This document shows positions 15,583 to 23,652 of a DNA stretch of 64,000 nt, piece by piece (within the stretch, counting starts at the first letter, position 1; every line of letters starts with the position of its first letter). The notes below the pieces were generated by a model that was not told where the DNA came from, did not search any database, and saw only the letters and a list, made by a program, of their open reading frames with translations. The position numbers and the translations under genes were made by a program. Source of the stretch: JAABRB01 sp963735025. Its GTDB lineage: Bacteria; Pseudomonadota; Gammaproteobacteria; Burkholderiales; SG8-39. The stretch covers positions 1-64,000 of the forward strand of contig CAVTJG010000017.1 in NCBI GenBank assembly GCA_963735025.1. Direction: 5' to 3'.

Positions 15583-17010
15583 ATGTCAAGCATCGACTAC
15601 AACGAGCGGATTCCGAACAACGTCAACCTGTCGGAGAACAAGACGCTGCAGCGCGCGCTGGAACGCTGGCAGCCGGCCTATCTCGAATGGTGGAAGGACA
15701 TGGGGCCGGATAACTCGACGAAGATGGACGTCTACCTGCGCACGGCAATCAGCGTGGATCCGAAAGGCTGGGCACACTTCGATTACGTGAAAATGCCCGA
15801 CTACCGCTGGGGCATCTTCCTGACCCCTACGGAAGCCGGGCGCAAGGTCAACTTCGGCGCCCATAAGGGCGAAGACGCCTGGCAGGAGGTGCCCGGCGAA
15901 TACCGCTCCACGCTGCGCCGGATCATCGTCACGCAGGGCGACACCGAGCCAGCGTCGGTCGAGCAGCAGCGCCATCTGGGACTGACCTGCCCCTCACTCT
16001 ACGATCTGCGCAACATTTTCCAAGTCAACGTCGAGGAAGGCCGTCACCTCTGGGCAATGGTGTATCTGTTGCACGCCCACTTCGGGCGCGACGGCCGCGA
16101 GGAAGCCGAGGCCCTGCTCGAGCGTCGTTCGGGGGACGCGGACAATCCGCGCATCCTCGGGGCCTTTAACGAGAAAACCCCGGACTGGCTGGCGTTCTTC
16201 ATGTTCACGTTTCTCACCGATCGCGACGGCAAGTATCAACTCGCGGCACTCGCCGAGTCCGGGTTCGATCCGCTCGCACGCACCTGCCGCTTCATGCTTA
16301 CCGAGGAAGCCCACCATCTCTTCGTGGGCGAGAGCGGCGTCAGCCGGGTCATCCAGCGGACGTGCGAAGCGATGAAGGCGAACAAGGTGGACGATCCCGG
16401 AAAGGTTCGTGCCCTCGGCGTGATCGACCTGCCGACGATCCAGCGCTATCTGAACTTCCACTACAGCGTCACGCTGGATCTGTACGGTTCCGAAGTGTCA
16501 TCCAACGCCGCGAACTTCTACACGCAAGGCCTCAAGGGCCGGTTCGAGGAAACCAAGCTCGGCGACGATCACATGCTGACCAATGACGAGTACGAGATGC
16601 TCGATCTCGTGGGCGAGAAACTGGTGCCGAAGCACGTGGCCGCGCTGAACGCCCTGAACGAGCGGTTGCGCGACGACTACATCAAGGATGTCGAGGCGGG
16701 AATCGGGCGCTGGAACCGGGTCGTCGAAAAGTCCGGCATCGACTTCCGCTTCAAGCTGCCCCACAAGGCCTTCAACCGGAAGATCGGAATGTTCGCGGGC
16801 GCACACATCAGCCCGGACGGCAAGGTGCTCTCGGAGGCCGACTGGACGCATCACCACAAGGAGTGGCTCGCCATCGAAGCGGACCGGGAGTTCGTGGGTT
16901 CGCTCATGGGCAGGGTCGCCGAGCCCGGCAAGTTCGCGAACTGGATCGCGCCGCCCGCGCGCGGCGTCAATAACCAGCCGGCTGATTTCGAGTACGTACG
17001 CTTCAACTGA
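15583..17010 (+). CDS. boxB: Benzoyl-CoA 2,3-epoxidase, oxygenase component (paralogue 1)
   Basis: This 475-aa class I di-iron monooxygenase-like enzyme epoxidises benzoyl-CoA to 2,3-epoxybenzoyl-CoA with electrons from BoxA. Both iron-ligand helices are visible: NVEEGRHLWAMVYLLHAHFG and FMLTEEAHHLFVGESG, each giving E-x2-H. The MSSIDYNERIPNNVNL start is typical of BoxB. The ATG at 15583 follows GGAG; the frame extends upstream only through the repeat. A second boxB with many identical blocks lies after boxA. Confidence 0.95.
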   Translation: MSSIDYNERIPNNVNLSENKTLQRALERWQPAYLEWWKDMGPDNSTKMDVYLRTAISVDPKGWAHFDYVKMPDYRWGIFLTPTEAGRKVNFGAHKGEDAWQEVPGEYRSTLRRIIVTQGDTEPASVEQQRHLGLTCPSLYDLRNIFQVNVEEGRHLWAMVYLLHAHFGRDGREEAEALLERRSGDADNPRILGAFNEKTPDWLAFFMFTFLTDRDGKYQLAALAESGFDPLARTCRFMLTEEAHHLFVGESGVSRVIQRTCEAMKANKVDDPGKVRALGVIDLPTIQRYLNFHYSVTLDLYGSEVSSNAANFYTQGLKGRFEETKLGDDHMLTNDEYEMLDLVGEKLVPKHVAALNALNERLRDDYIKDVEAGIGRWNRVVEKSGIDFRFKLPHKAFNRKIGMFAGAHISPDGKVLSEADWTHHHKEWLAIEADREFVGSLMGRVAEPGKFANWIAPPARGVNNQPADFEYVRFN

Positions 17011-17012
17011 GC

Positions 17013-17123
17013 ATGAACGCGCCCACCGATCTCGTTCGCCAGCACCTCATCGACCCTGGGGAAACGAACAAGGGAGCGATGCTCCCTTGTAGATCCCTCA
17101 AGTCAGCTCGAGGTGCCGGATGA
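17013..17123 (+). CDS. Leader mini-ORF created by duplication of the boxA start
   Basis: A 36-residue frame begins with the first 15 codons of boxA (17013-17058 repeats 17120-17165 with a single mismatch), runs through a small hairpin repeat, and ends in a TGA that overlaps the true boxA ATG (ATGA at 17120-17123). It therefore reads as an upstream ORF whose translation would couple to boxA. It starts two bases after the boxB1 stop. Whether the peptide matters is unknown; it lacks any cysteine-cluster motif. Confidence 0.6.
   Translation: MNAPTDLVRQHLIDPGETNKGAMLPCRSLKSARGAG
17068..17090. repeat. Small hairpin repeat inserted at the boxA start (ACGAACA type)
   Basis: ACAAGGGAGC (17068-17077) and GCTCCCTTGT (17081-17090) form a perfect 10-bp stem with loop GAT, flanked by ACGA before and AGATCCCTC after. 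The same design recurs at 18387-18407 and 18423-18441, and a variant at 34992-35015. It is flanked by the two copies of the boxA start, as if insertion had duplicated the site. Confidence 0.8.
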
Positions 17124-18340
17124 ACGCGCCGACCGATCTCGTTCGCCAGCACCTCATCGACCCTGAGATTTGCATCAGGTGCAACACTTGTGAAGAGACC
17201 TGCCCGATCGATGCGATCACGCACGACTCGCGGAACTACGTCGTCAAGTTCGACGTGTGCGATGCATGCAATCTCTGCATCTCGCCCTGCCCCACCGGCG
17301 CCATCGACAGCTGGCGCCGGGTCGCGAAGGACGCGCCCTTCAGCCTGGAATCGCAGCTCGAATGGGATACGTTGCCCGGCGAGACCGAACCTGCGGAAGC
17401 CACCGAGGAGGACCTGCCGGAACACATCGTCCGGATCACTGCCGAAGCAACCTCCGGACAGGGTGGGCAGGTCGCCCCGCCGTGGTCCGCAGCCCATCCG
17501 TACATCAACCTGTACGGACTGGCCCGTCCGGCGATCGCGACATGCAGCGGCAACTTTCGTCTGACGGGGGAAAATACCTCGAGCGAGATCCATCACATCG
17601 TGCTGGATTTCGGCAAGACGGCGTATCCGGTGCTCGAGGGTCAATCGATCGGCGTCATCCCGCCCGGCGAGGACGCAAACGGCAAACCGCACTACGTCCG
17701 CCTGTATTCGGTCGCCAGCCCGCGCAACGGCGAGCGTCCCGGATACAACAACCTGGCGATCACGGTCAAGCGCGTGACGGAGGATCGCATGGGCAAGCCG
17801 GTCCGGGGCGTCGCGTCGAACTTCCTTTGCGATCTGAAAAAGGGCGATCAGGTCAAAGTCGTCGGCCCGTACGGGGCAAGCTTCCTGATGCCGAATCATC
17901 CGGGCGCATCGATCCTGATGATCTGCACCGGAACGGGATCCGCGCCGATGCGCGCGATGACCGAGCGCCGCCGGCGTCGGATCGCGCTCAAGGAAGGCGG
18001 CAATCTGATGCTCTTCTTCGGTGCGCGGACTCCCGAAGAGCTGCCCTACTTCGGTCCGCTCATGAAGCTGCCGAAGGAGTTCATTGACATCAACCTTGCG
18101 TTCTCGCGGGTTCCGGATCACCCGAAGCAGTACGTGCAGGACCTCATTCGTGCACACGGTGAACAGGTCGCCGCGATGCTCAAGGGCGAGAACTGCTACG
18201 TCTACATCTGCGGGCTCAAAGGAATGGAGCAAGGGGTCGAGGCGGCCTTCGCGGAAGCCTGCAAGGCGGGCGGGTTGGACTGGAGCACCCTGCTGCCCGA
18301 GCTGCGCGCCCAAAGCCGCTACCACGTAGAAACTTACTAG
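17120..18340 (+). CDS. boxA: Benzoyl-CoA epoxidase reductase component
   Basis: This 406-aa iron-sulfur flavoprotein passes NADPH electrons to BoxB. The N-terminal ferredoxin domain carries two [4Fe-4S] motifs (CIRCNTCEETCP and CDACNLCISPCP). The C-terminal part is ferredoxin-NADP reductase-like: FAD-binding RLYSVASP, FLCDLKKGDQVKVVGPYG, and NADP-binding CTGTGSAPMRAM. Length and order match BoxA. It starts at 17120 with ATGA coupling to the duplicated leader ORF. It lies between two boxB genes, so one reductase may serve both. Confidence 0.95.
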   Translation: MNAPTDLVRQHLIDPEICIRCNTCEETCPIDAITHDSRNYVVKFDVCDACNLCISPCPTGAIDSWRRVAKDAPFSLESQLEWDTLPGETEPAEATEEDLPEHIVRITAEATSGQGGQVAPPWSAAHPYINLYGLARPAIATCSGNFRLTGENTSSEIHHIVLDFGKTAYPVLEGQSIGVIPPGEDANGKPHYVRLYSVASPRNGERPGYNNLAITVKRVTEDRMGKPVRGVASNFLCDLKKGDQVKVVGPYGASFLMPNHPGASILMICTGTGSAPMRAMTERRRRRIALKEGGNLMLFFGARTPEELPYFGPLMKLPKEFIDINLAFSRVPDHPKQYVQDLIRAHGEQVAAMLKGENCYVYICGLKGMEQGVEAAFAEACKAGGLDWSTLLPELRAQSRYHVETY

Positions 18341-18386
18341 AGAAATCAGGGTCAGTGCCGTTGCAATCCAACAGCAGGGTAAACGA

Positions 18387-18441
18387 ACAAGGGGGGACTC
18401 CCCCTTGTATATCCCGGAACGAACAAGGGGCGAGCCCCTTG
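18387..18441. repeat. Two tandem ACGAACA hairpin repeats between boxA and boxB2
   Basis: The hairpins are ACAAGGGGG-GACT-CCCCCTTGT (18387-18407) and ACAAGGGGC-GAG-CCCCTTGT (18423-18441). Each is preceded by (A)ACGA and followed by TATATCCC or TAAATCCCC. Together with the copy before boxA they mark both borders of boxA. They may act as transcript-processing or attenuation sites. The region 18341-18529 contains no other gene. Confidence 0.8.
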
Positions 18442-18529
18442 TAAATCCCCTCGTTTGCAACCGCATTTGCATTTTGAGGTGAGTTCCAGACAAGAAGAAA
18501 TCGGCAGAGTCATTCCATCAGGAGCACGC

Positions 18530-19954
18530 ATGAGCATCAACTACGACGAGAAGATCCCCAACAACGTCAATCTCGCGACCGATCGCACGCTCCAGCGCGC
18601 GCTCGAGCACTGGCAGCCCAAGTTCCTCGAGTGGTGGGGCGGGCTCGGACCGCACGACTTCGCGGCGAACGACGTCTATCTCCGCACCGCAGTCGGCGTG
18701 GATGCACAGGGCTGGGCGAGCTACGGCACCGTGAAAATGCCCGACTATCGCTGGGGCATCTTTCTCGCCGACGCGATTCCGGATCGCACCATCGGTTTCG
18801 GCGACTCCTACGGCCAGCCGGTCTGGCAGCAGGTGCCCGGCGAATTCCGCGCGCAATTCCGCAGGCTGATCGTGACCCAGGGCGACACCGAGCCGGCGTC
18901 GGTCGAGCAGCAACATCTGCTCGGGCACACCTGTCCGTCGCTCTACGATCTGCGCAATCTCTTCCAGGTGAACGTCGAGGAGGGCCGGCACCTCTGGGCC
19001 ATGGTTTATCTGCTGCACGCCTACTTCGGGCGCGACGGCCGCGAGGAGGCCGAGGAGCTTCTCGCGCGCCACTCGGGCGACGCCGACAAGCCGCGCATCC
19101 TCGGCACGTTCAACGAGCCCATCAGCGACTGGCTGTCCTTCTTCATGTTCACCTACTTCACGGATCGGGACGGCAAGTTCCAGCTGAAGAGTCTCGCGGA
19201 GTCGTCCTTCGATCCGCTCGCGCGGACCTGCCGCTTCATGCTCACCGAGGAAGCGCATCACATGTTCGTCGGCGAGACCGGCATCGGGCGCGTGATCCGG
19301 CGCACGCTCGAGCTCATGAAGGAGCTGGGCACGGACGATCCCGAGACGATTCGGCGGCAGGGTGCGATCGACCTGCCGACCCTGCAACGCTATCTGAACT
19401 ACTGGTTCACCTCTTCCCTGGATCTGTTCGGATCGGAAGTTTCTTCCAACGCTGCGACGACCTTCGCGAACGGAATCAAGGGCCGCCCGGACGAGTCGCA
19501 ATTCCAGGACCACATCTGCCTGGACGCAACCTACGAACTCGACGTGCCGCGCGCCGATGGGGGAATCGCAAAGGAGTCGGCGCCGCTGCGCAATGCCATG
19601 AACGAGGTCGCGCGCGACGCGTACGTGAAGGACTGCGAGATCGGCGTCAAGCGCTGGAACATGGCGATCAAGCGCGCGGGGCAAACATTCGAGCTCAAGC
19701 TGCCGTCGCGCCGGTTTCGCCGCGCGATCGGCGCATGGGCCGGCGTCCCGACCGATCCGACCGGCTTGCCCATCACGCGCGAGGCGTACGACCGCCAGGC
19801 GCCGAACTGGATACCTTCCGAGTCGGACCGCGCGTTTGTTCGCAGCCTCATGGTTCAGGTGACGGAGCCGGGAAAGATGGCCGGCTGGATTGCCCCTCCG
19901 GACCGCGGTATCAACAATCTGCCGGTCGAGTACGAGTACGTCCGGCTGAACTGA
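18530..19954 (+). CDS. boxB: Benzoyl-CoA 2,3-epoxidase, oxygenase component (paralogue 2)
   Basis: This 474-aa second BoxB is clearly homologous over the full length to the gene at 15583 (NYDEKIPNNVNL, MPDYRWGIFL, VTQGDTEPASVEQQ, NVEEGRHLWAMVYLLHAYFG, FMLTEEAHHMFVGETG, GINNLPVEYEYVRLN). All di-iron ligands are kept. Divergence is concentrated in 325-430 and in scattered positions, so it is an established paralogue and not a fresh duplicate. The ATG at 18530 is preceded by GGAG. It may handle a different benzoyl-CoA analogue or oxygen level. The box operon as a whole is C-B-A-B. Confidence 0.94.
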   Translation: MSINYDEKIPNNVNLATDRTLQRALEHWQPKFLEWWGGLGPHDFAANDVYLRTAVGVDAQGWASYGTVKMPDYRWGIFLADAIPDRTIGFGDSYGQPVWQQVPGEFRAQFRRLIVTQGDTEPASVEQQHLLGHTCPSLYDLRNLFQVNVEEGRHLWAMVYLLHAYFGRDGREEAEELLARHSGDADKPRILGTFNEPISDWLSFFMFTYFTDRDGKFQLKSLAESSFDPLARTCRFMLTEEAHHMFVGETGIGRVIRRTLELMKELGTDDPETIRRQGAIDLPTLQRYLNYWFTSSLDLFGSEVSSNAATTFANGIKGRPDESQFQDHICLDATYELDVPRADGGIAKESAPLRNAMNEVARDAYVKDCEIGVKRWNMAIKRAGQTFELKLPSRRFRRAIGAWAGVPTDPTGLPITREAYDRQAPNWIPSESDRAFVRSLMVQVTEPGKMAGWIAPPDRGINNLPVEYEYVRLN

Positions 19955-19963
19955 GCACCCGAC

Positions 19964-21073
19964 GTGCGGTCGTGCGCTCATCGCGCGCTGGTATGGCTTG
20001 CGGCGCTGCTCGCCATCTCGGCGGGCGCGTTCGCGCGCGCGGGTGAAGCGCCGCCCTACGACCCTCGCGTCACTTCCATCGCACAGCTGCTGGCCGGTGT
20101 CGAGCCCGAGTACGCAATGCACGCGCGTATCGCCGCGCTCGACACCTGGCAGGCGCATCGCCGGGCGCTCGTTCCGCAGTGGCGCAAGCTGCAATCGGGG
20201 CGGCTCGACGCAATCGAGGCCTGGCGCGACCAGGCGCTCGCCGGGATTACGCCGAGATGCCGGACGCTCTTCTATCCGTTCAGCGGCCCGGATTTCCTGA
20301 ACGCTTATCTGCTCTTCCCGCTTTGCGACACCTATGTGTTCCTCGGGCTCGAGCCGCCCGGCACCCTTCCCGAGCTGGATCGCATGGCTGCGGCGGACGT
20401 TGCGTCTTCGCTGCGCGACATGCGCGCTGCGCTGCAGGATCTCGTCGCACACAACTTCTTCATGACGAAGCACATGGCCCAGCAGCTGGGTACCCCGCGC
20501 ATCAACGGTGTGACGCCTCTGCTGGTTGCGTCCATGGGCGCCATCCGGATCCGCATCATGGCGGTCGAGCGGTTCACACTGCCCGCCACGCGCGCGGGGA
20601 GCAAGGCGACGTTGAAGGGAGTGAAAGTCGCTTTCTTCCATCCCGACATCGGCAGACCCCAGGTCCTGATCTACCTCGCCGCCGATGCGAGCAACGCCGG
20701 CTTCGAAAAGGCTCCGGAGCTTGGTTCGTTCCTGACCGCACTGAAGCCCGCCACGGTGCTGGTGAAATCCGGGTCGTACCTTCTGCACCGACCGTATTTC
20801 AGCCACCTGCGCGACAGCGTGCTCGACATCGCGGAGTTTGTCGTCCAGGACGACACGGGCATCCCGTATCGCCTGCTGCGCGAGCGCGGCTGGAACGTGC
20901 AGCTCTATGGGAGTTACACCGGCCCGATCGCGCTATTCGCCCGCGACCGGCAGGCCGACCTTGCGATGGCGTACCGGAATCGCACGGACGGGCAGCCATT
21001 GCCGTTCGCATTTGGCTACAAGGGCACGCACGGAGAATCGAACGCCATGGTGGCGCGCAACGAGAAGCGCTGA
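19964..21073 (+). CDS. Exported protein of unknown function in the box operon
   Basis: This 369-aa protein begins nine bases after boxB2, with a GTG start and no strong ribosome site. It has a Sec signal peptide (VWLAALLAISAGAFARA) and then a soluble domain with FYPFSGPDFLNAYLLFP, TYVFLGLEPPGTLPEL, SGSYLLHRPYFSHLRDSVL and PFAFGYKGTHGESNAM. I do not recognise a family with known function and see no obvious metal or nucleotide motif. Position suggests co-transcription with boxCBAB, but an exported protein has no place in the known CoA-ester pathway. It may be an unrelated periplasmic protein carried along. Confidence 0.75.
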   Translation: MRSCAHRALVWLAALLAISAGAFARAGEAPPYDPRVTSIAQLLAGVEPEYAMHARIAALDTWQAHRRALVPQWRKLQSGRLDAIEAWRDQALAGITPRCRTLFYPFSGPDFLNAYLLFPLCDTYVFLGLEPPGTLPELDRMAAADVASSLRDMRAALQDLVAHNFFMTKHMAQQLGTPRINGVTPLLVASMGAIRIRIMAVERFTLPATRAGSKATLKGVKVAFFHPDIGRPQVLIYLAADASNAGFEKAPELGSFLTALKPATVLVKSGSYLLHRPYFSHLRDSVLDIAEFVVQDDTGIPYRLLRERGWNVQLYGSYTGPIALFARDRQADLAMAYRNRTDGQPLPFAFGYKGTHGESNAMVARNEKR

Positions 21074-21153
21074 CGCGCTCCTTCGCCGCGCGCTCAGCTG
21101 ACTCGCGGGGGCCGGCGTGTCGCGTAGAATGCGACTTTCGCGCCGGTACTGCC

Positions 21154-22314
21154 ATGCTCCCCCTCTCAGCCGTCCGTGTCGTCGAATTCTGTCAGGTTGC
21201 AGCAGGGCCGTTCTGCGGGATGCTGCTGGCCGATATGGGCGCCGACGTCATCAAAGTGGAGTCGCCCGATGGTGACGGCCTGCGCCAATGGCCGCCCATC
21301 ACGGGCGGCTTCTCGGAAAATTTCGCGTCGCTGAATCGCAACAAGCGATCCGTCGTGCTCGATCTCAAGCAGCCCGCCGGCGTCGACGCGGCCCGCAAGC
21401 TGGCGCTGTCCGCGGACGTTGTCGTCGAAAATTTCCGTCCGGGAACACTGGCCAAGCTCGGACTCGGCTACGCGGCGCTTTCACAGGCGAAACCCGCCAT
21501 CGTCTATTGCTCGATTTCCGCCTACGGACAATCTGGCCCGCGCGCGCAGGAAGGCGGCTTCGACCTGACCGTCCAGGCAATCGGCGGCGTGATGAGCGTG
21601 ACGGGCGAGCGCGACGGTGCGCCGGTGAAATGCGGCGTGCCGATCGCTGATTTCGGGGCCGGCCTGTACGCCGCATTTGCGATCGTGTCCGCGCTGCGCA
21701 AGGTTGACCGCGAGGGAATCGGCAACCACATCGACATGTCGATGCTCGGAGCCACTCTCGGGATGGCCGCACTCCAGACGAGCGAACATTTCGGCACCAG
21801 GCGCGACCCGGTGAAGCACGGCTCGGCTCATCCTCGTAACGCACCGTATCAGGCGTTTCGTGCGAGCGACGGGTATTTCGCGATGGCAGCCGGCAACGAC
21901 AGGCTGTGGCGCGCCGTCTGTGCCGGAATGCATCGGAAGGACCTCGCGGACGATTCCCGCTTCGCCACCACGTCGTTGCGTGCCCAGAACCAGGAAGCCC
22001 TGCGGGATCTTCTGGAGGCCGATTTCATCGGGCAGCCGGTCGAACACTGGCTGCGTCTCTTCGCCGAAATCGGCGTGCCCTGCACCCCCATCAACACCTA
22101 TTCGCAGGTGCTCGCCGATCCGCAGGTTCGGCACATGGCGTGGGTGCAACCCATCACTTTGCCGGGTGGTGTGCAGACACGCACATTTGGCTCTCCGCTC
22201 GGCATGACGAGCGAGGCCTTTGCCGTGTACCGTAATCCACCGGCCCTCGGCGAGCACACGCTCGAGGTGCTGGCCGAGCTTGGCATCGACATCGATACAG
22301 GGGGCCAGCCATGA
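21154..22314 (+). CDS. Class III (CaiB/BaiF family) CoA-transferase
   Basis: This 386-aa enzyme has the family blocks GPFCGMLLADMGADVIKVE, NRNKRSVVLDLK, VVVENFRPGTLAKLGLGY, IVYCSISAYGQSGP and IDMSMLGA, whose Asp is the usual CoA-thioester-forming residue. It would move CoA between two carboxylic acids. Its stop overlaps the ATG of a thiol dioxygenase gene (ATGA). In Advenella a family III CoA-transferase acts right after 3-mercaptopropionate dioxygenase, activating 3-sulfinopropionate, so the same chemistry is an attractive guess here. Other acids are equally possible on sequence alone. Confidence 0.88.
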   Translation: MLPLSAVRVVEFCQVAAGPFCGMLLADMGADVIKVESPDGDGLRQWPPITGGFSENFASLNRNKRSVVLDLKQPAGVDAARKLALSADVVVENFRPGTLAKLGLGYAALSQAKPAIVYCSISAYGQSGPRAQEGGFDLTVQAIGGVMSVTGERDGAPVKCGVPIADFGAGLYAAFAIVSALRKVDREGIGNHIDMSMLGATLGMAALQTSEHFGTRRDPVKHGSAHPRNAPYQAFRASDGYFAMAAGNDRLWRAVCAGMHRKDLADDSRFATTSLRAQNQEALRDLLEADFIGQPVEHWLRLFAEIGVPCTPINTYSQVLADPQVRHMAWVQPITLPGGVQTRTFGSPLGMTSEAFAVYRNPPALGEHTLEVLAELGIDIDTGGQP

Positions 22315-22925
22315 CGAACACCGCCCGGTTTCGCGACTTCATCGCGCGCATGAGCGCACTCGTCGACCGGCATGGCGCTGACGAACCGCGCATCTTCGCC
22401 GAAGGCGGCGCGCTCCTCGCCGACCTCGTTCGCGACGACGATTGGCTGCCGCAGGAATTCGCCCGTGCGTCCGCCGAATCGTATCGCCAGTATCTGCTGT
22501 ACTGCGATCCCCAGGAACGATTCTCGGTCGTGAGCTTCGTCTGGGGGCCCGGCCAGCGCACGCCCATTCACAATCACACGGTCTGGGGGCTGGTGGGCAT
22601 GATGCGCGGGGAGGAACTCTGTGAAGAGTATGCCCCGCCGGTGCCCGGCCAACCCATGCGCAAGACCGGCGAGCATCGCGTCCGGCCCGGCGATATCGAC
22701 CGCGTCTCGCCGCGGGTCGGCGACATCCATGTCGTGTCGAATGCCCTGCCCGATCGCCCGTCGATCAGCATCCACGCGTACGGCGCGAACATCGGCGCTG
22801 TCGCCCGGCACGTATTCGACCCGCTCACCGGGCAGGCTTCCAACTTCGTGACGGGCTACCACAACACCGAGCTGCCGAACTTCTGGGACCGGTCGGCCGA
22901 GGTCCGAGCGCGCATCGCGGAGTGA
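22311..22925 (+). CDS. Cysteine/3-mercaptopropionate-type thiol dioxygenase
   Basis: This 204-aa cupin has the iron ligands visible as HNH in TPIHNHTVWGLVGMMRGEE and a third His in GDIHVVSNAL, with a SISIHAYG strand and a C-terminal YHNTELPNFWDRS. Mammalian-type cysteine dioxygenase carries a Cys (crosslinked to Tyr) shortly after the HxH. Here that stretch is VWGLVG without Cys, as in bacterial 3-mercaptopropionate dioxygenases. It would oxidise a thiol to a sulfinate with O2. It is translationally coupled to the CoA-transferase upstream and the crotonase-like gene downstream. Confidence 0.88.
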   Translation: MTNTARFRDFIARMSALVDRHGADEPRIFAEGGALLADLVRDDDWLPQEFARASAESYRQYLLYCDPQERFSVVSFVWGPGQRTPIHNHTVWGLVGMMRGEELCEEYAPPVPGQPMRKTGEHRVRPGDIDRVSPRVGDIHVVSNALPDRPSISIHAYGANIGAVARHVFDPLTGQASNFVTGYHNTELPNFWDRSAEVRARIAE

Positions 22926-23644
22926 GCATGGAACTCGACGTCGAGCACGACGGGCCGGTCACGCTGCTGACGCTGAATCGGCCGGAGAAGGCCAATGCCC
23001 TGTCACCGGATCTGGTCGAGGCGCTGCACGCGTCGGTCAACGAGGCTTACCGTGACGGGACGCGGCTGCTCGTCCTTTCAGGCAACGGCCAGCATTTCTC
23101 CGCGGGGTTCGACTTCACGGATTTCGAGGCGGCTCCCGAGGGAGATCTGCTCCTGAGATTCATTCGGATCGAGCAGCTGCTGCAGGCCCTCTACCACGCG
23201 CCATTCGCCGCCCTGGGGCTCGCGCACGGCAAGAATTTCGGCGCAGGGGTCGATCTGTTCGTGGCATGCAGCATCCGCATCGCCGCGCCAGACGCGAGCT
23301 TTCGCATGCCGGGGCTGCGGTTCGGGGTGCAGCTTGGCACACGGCGACTCGCCGCGCGCATCGGCGCGGACCATGCACGCACGATGCTCGCGGCAAGCAA
23401 GACCGTCAGCGCGGCCCACGCGTTGAGTATCGGGCTCGTGAACCGTCGCACCGCGCGGGATCGCTGGGGCGAGGACATCGTCGCCGAGCGGGCGCGCGCG
23501 ACCGCGCTCGGTACTGCCGCCGTTGCCCGTCTCAATGCGGCGACAGTGGTCGACAGCCGCGCACAAGACATCGCAGATCTGGTTGCCTCGCTCGCCGAGC
23601 CCGGGTTGCGTGACCGGATCCGGACGTTTCGCGAGCGCGGCTGA
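22922..23644 (+). CDS. Crotonase-fold protein lacking the hydratase glutamates
   Basis: This ~240-aa enoyl-CoA hydratase/isomerase superfamily protein has TLNRPEKANALS, NGQHFSAGFDFTDFE (oxyanion hole) and a hexamer core. At the two catalytic Glu positions of crotonase it has Asp (NFGAGVDLF) and Gly (RMPGLRFGVQ), so ordinary hydration is unlikely. The CoA-binding and oxyanion features remain, so thioester hydrolysis, isomerisation or C-S cleavage is conceivable. The GTG at 22922 overlaps the dioxygenase stop (GTGA); an ATG at 22928 is the alternative. It is last of a three-gene coupled operon. Confidence 0.85.
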   Translation: MSMELDVEHDGPVTLLTLNRPEKANALSPDLVEALHASVNEAYRDGTRLLVLSGNGQHFSAGFDFTDFEAAPEGDLLLRFIRIEQLLQALYHAPFAALGLAHGKNFGAGVDLFVACSIRIAAPDASFRMPGLRFGVQLGTRRLAARIGADHARTMLAASKTVSAAHALSIGLVNRRTARDRWGEDIVAERARATALGTAAVARLNAATVVDSRAQDIADLVASLAEPGLRDRIRTFRERG

Positions 23645-23652
23645 GCGGTCGG

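Noticed and set aside
17013..17058. First copy of the boxA start taken as the real boxA start
   Set aside because: The frame stops after 36 codons and lacks the cysteine clusters; the second copy at 17120 continues into full BoxA.
18518..20806. A 762-codon minus-strand frame opposite boxB2 and the next gene
   Set aside because: It spans two clearly coding plus-strand genes and their gap; a GC-driven artefact.
22311..22925. Gene considered as mammalian-type cysteine dioxygenase
   Set aside because: The crosslinking Cys after the HxH motif is absent, so the 3-mercaptopropionate-like subgroup fits better; substrate left open.
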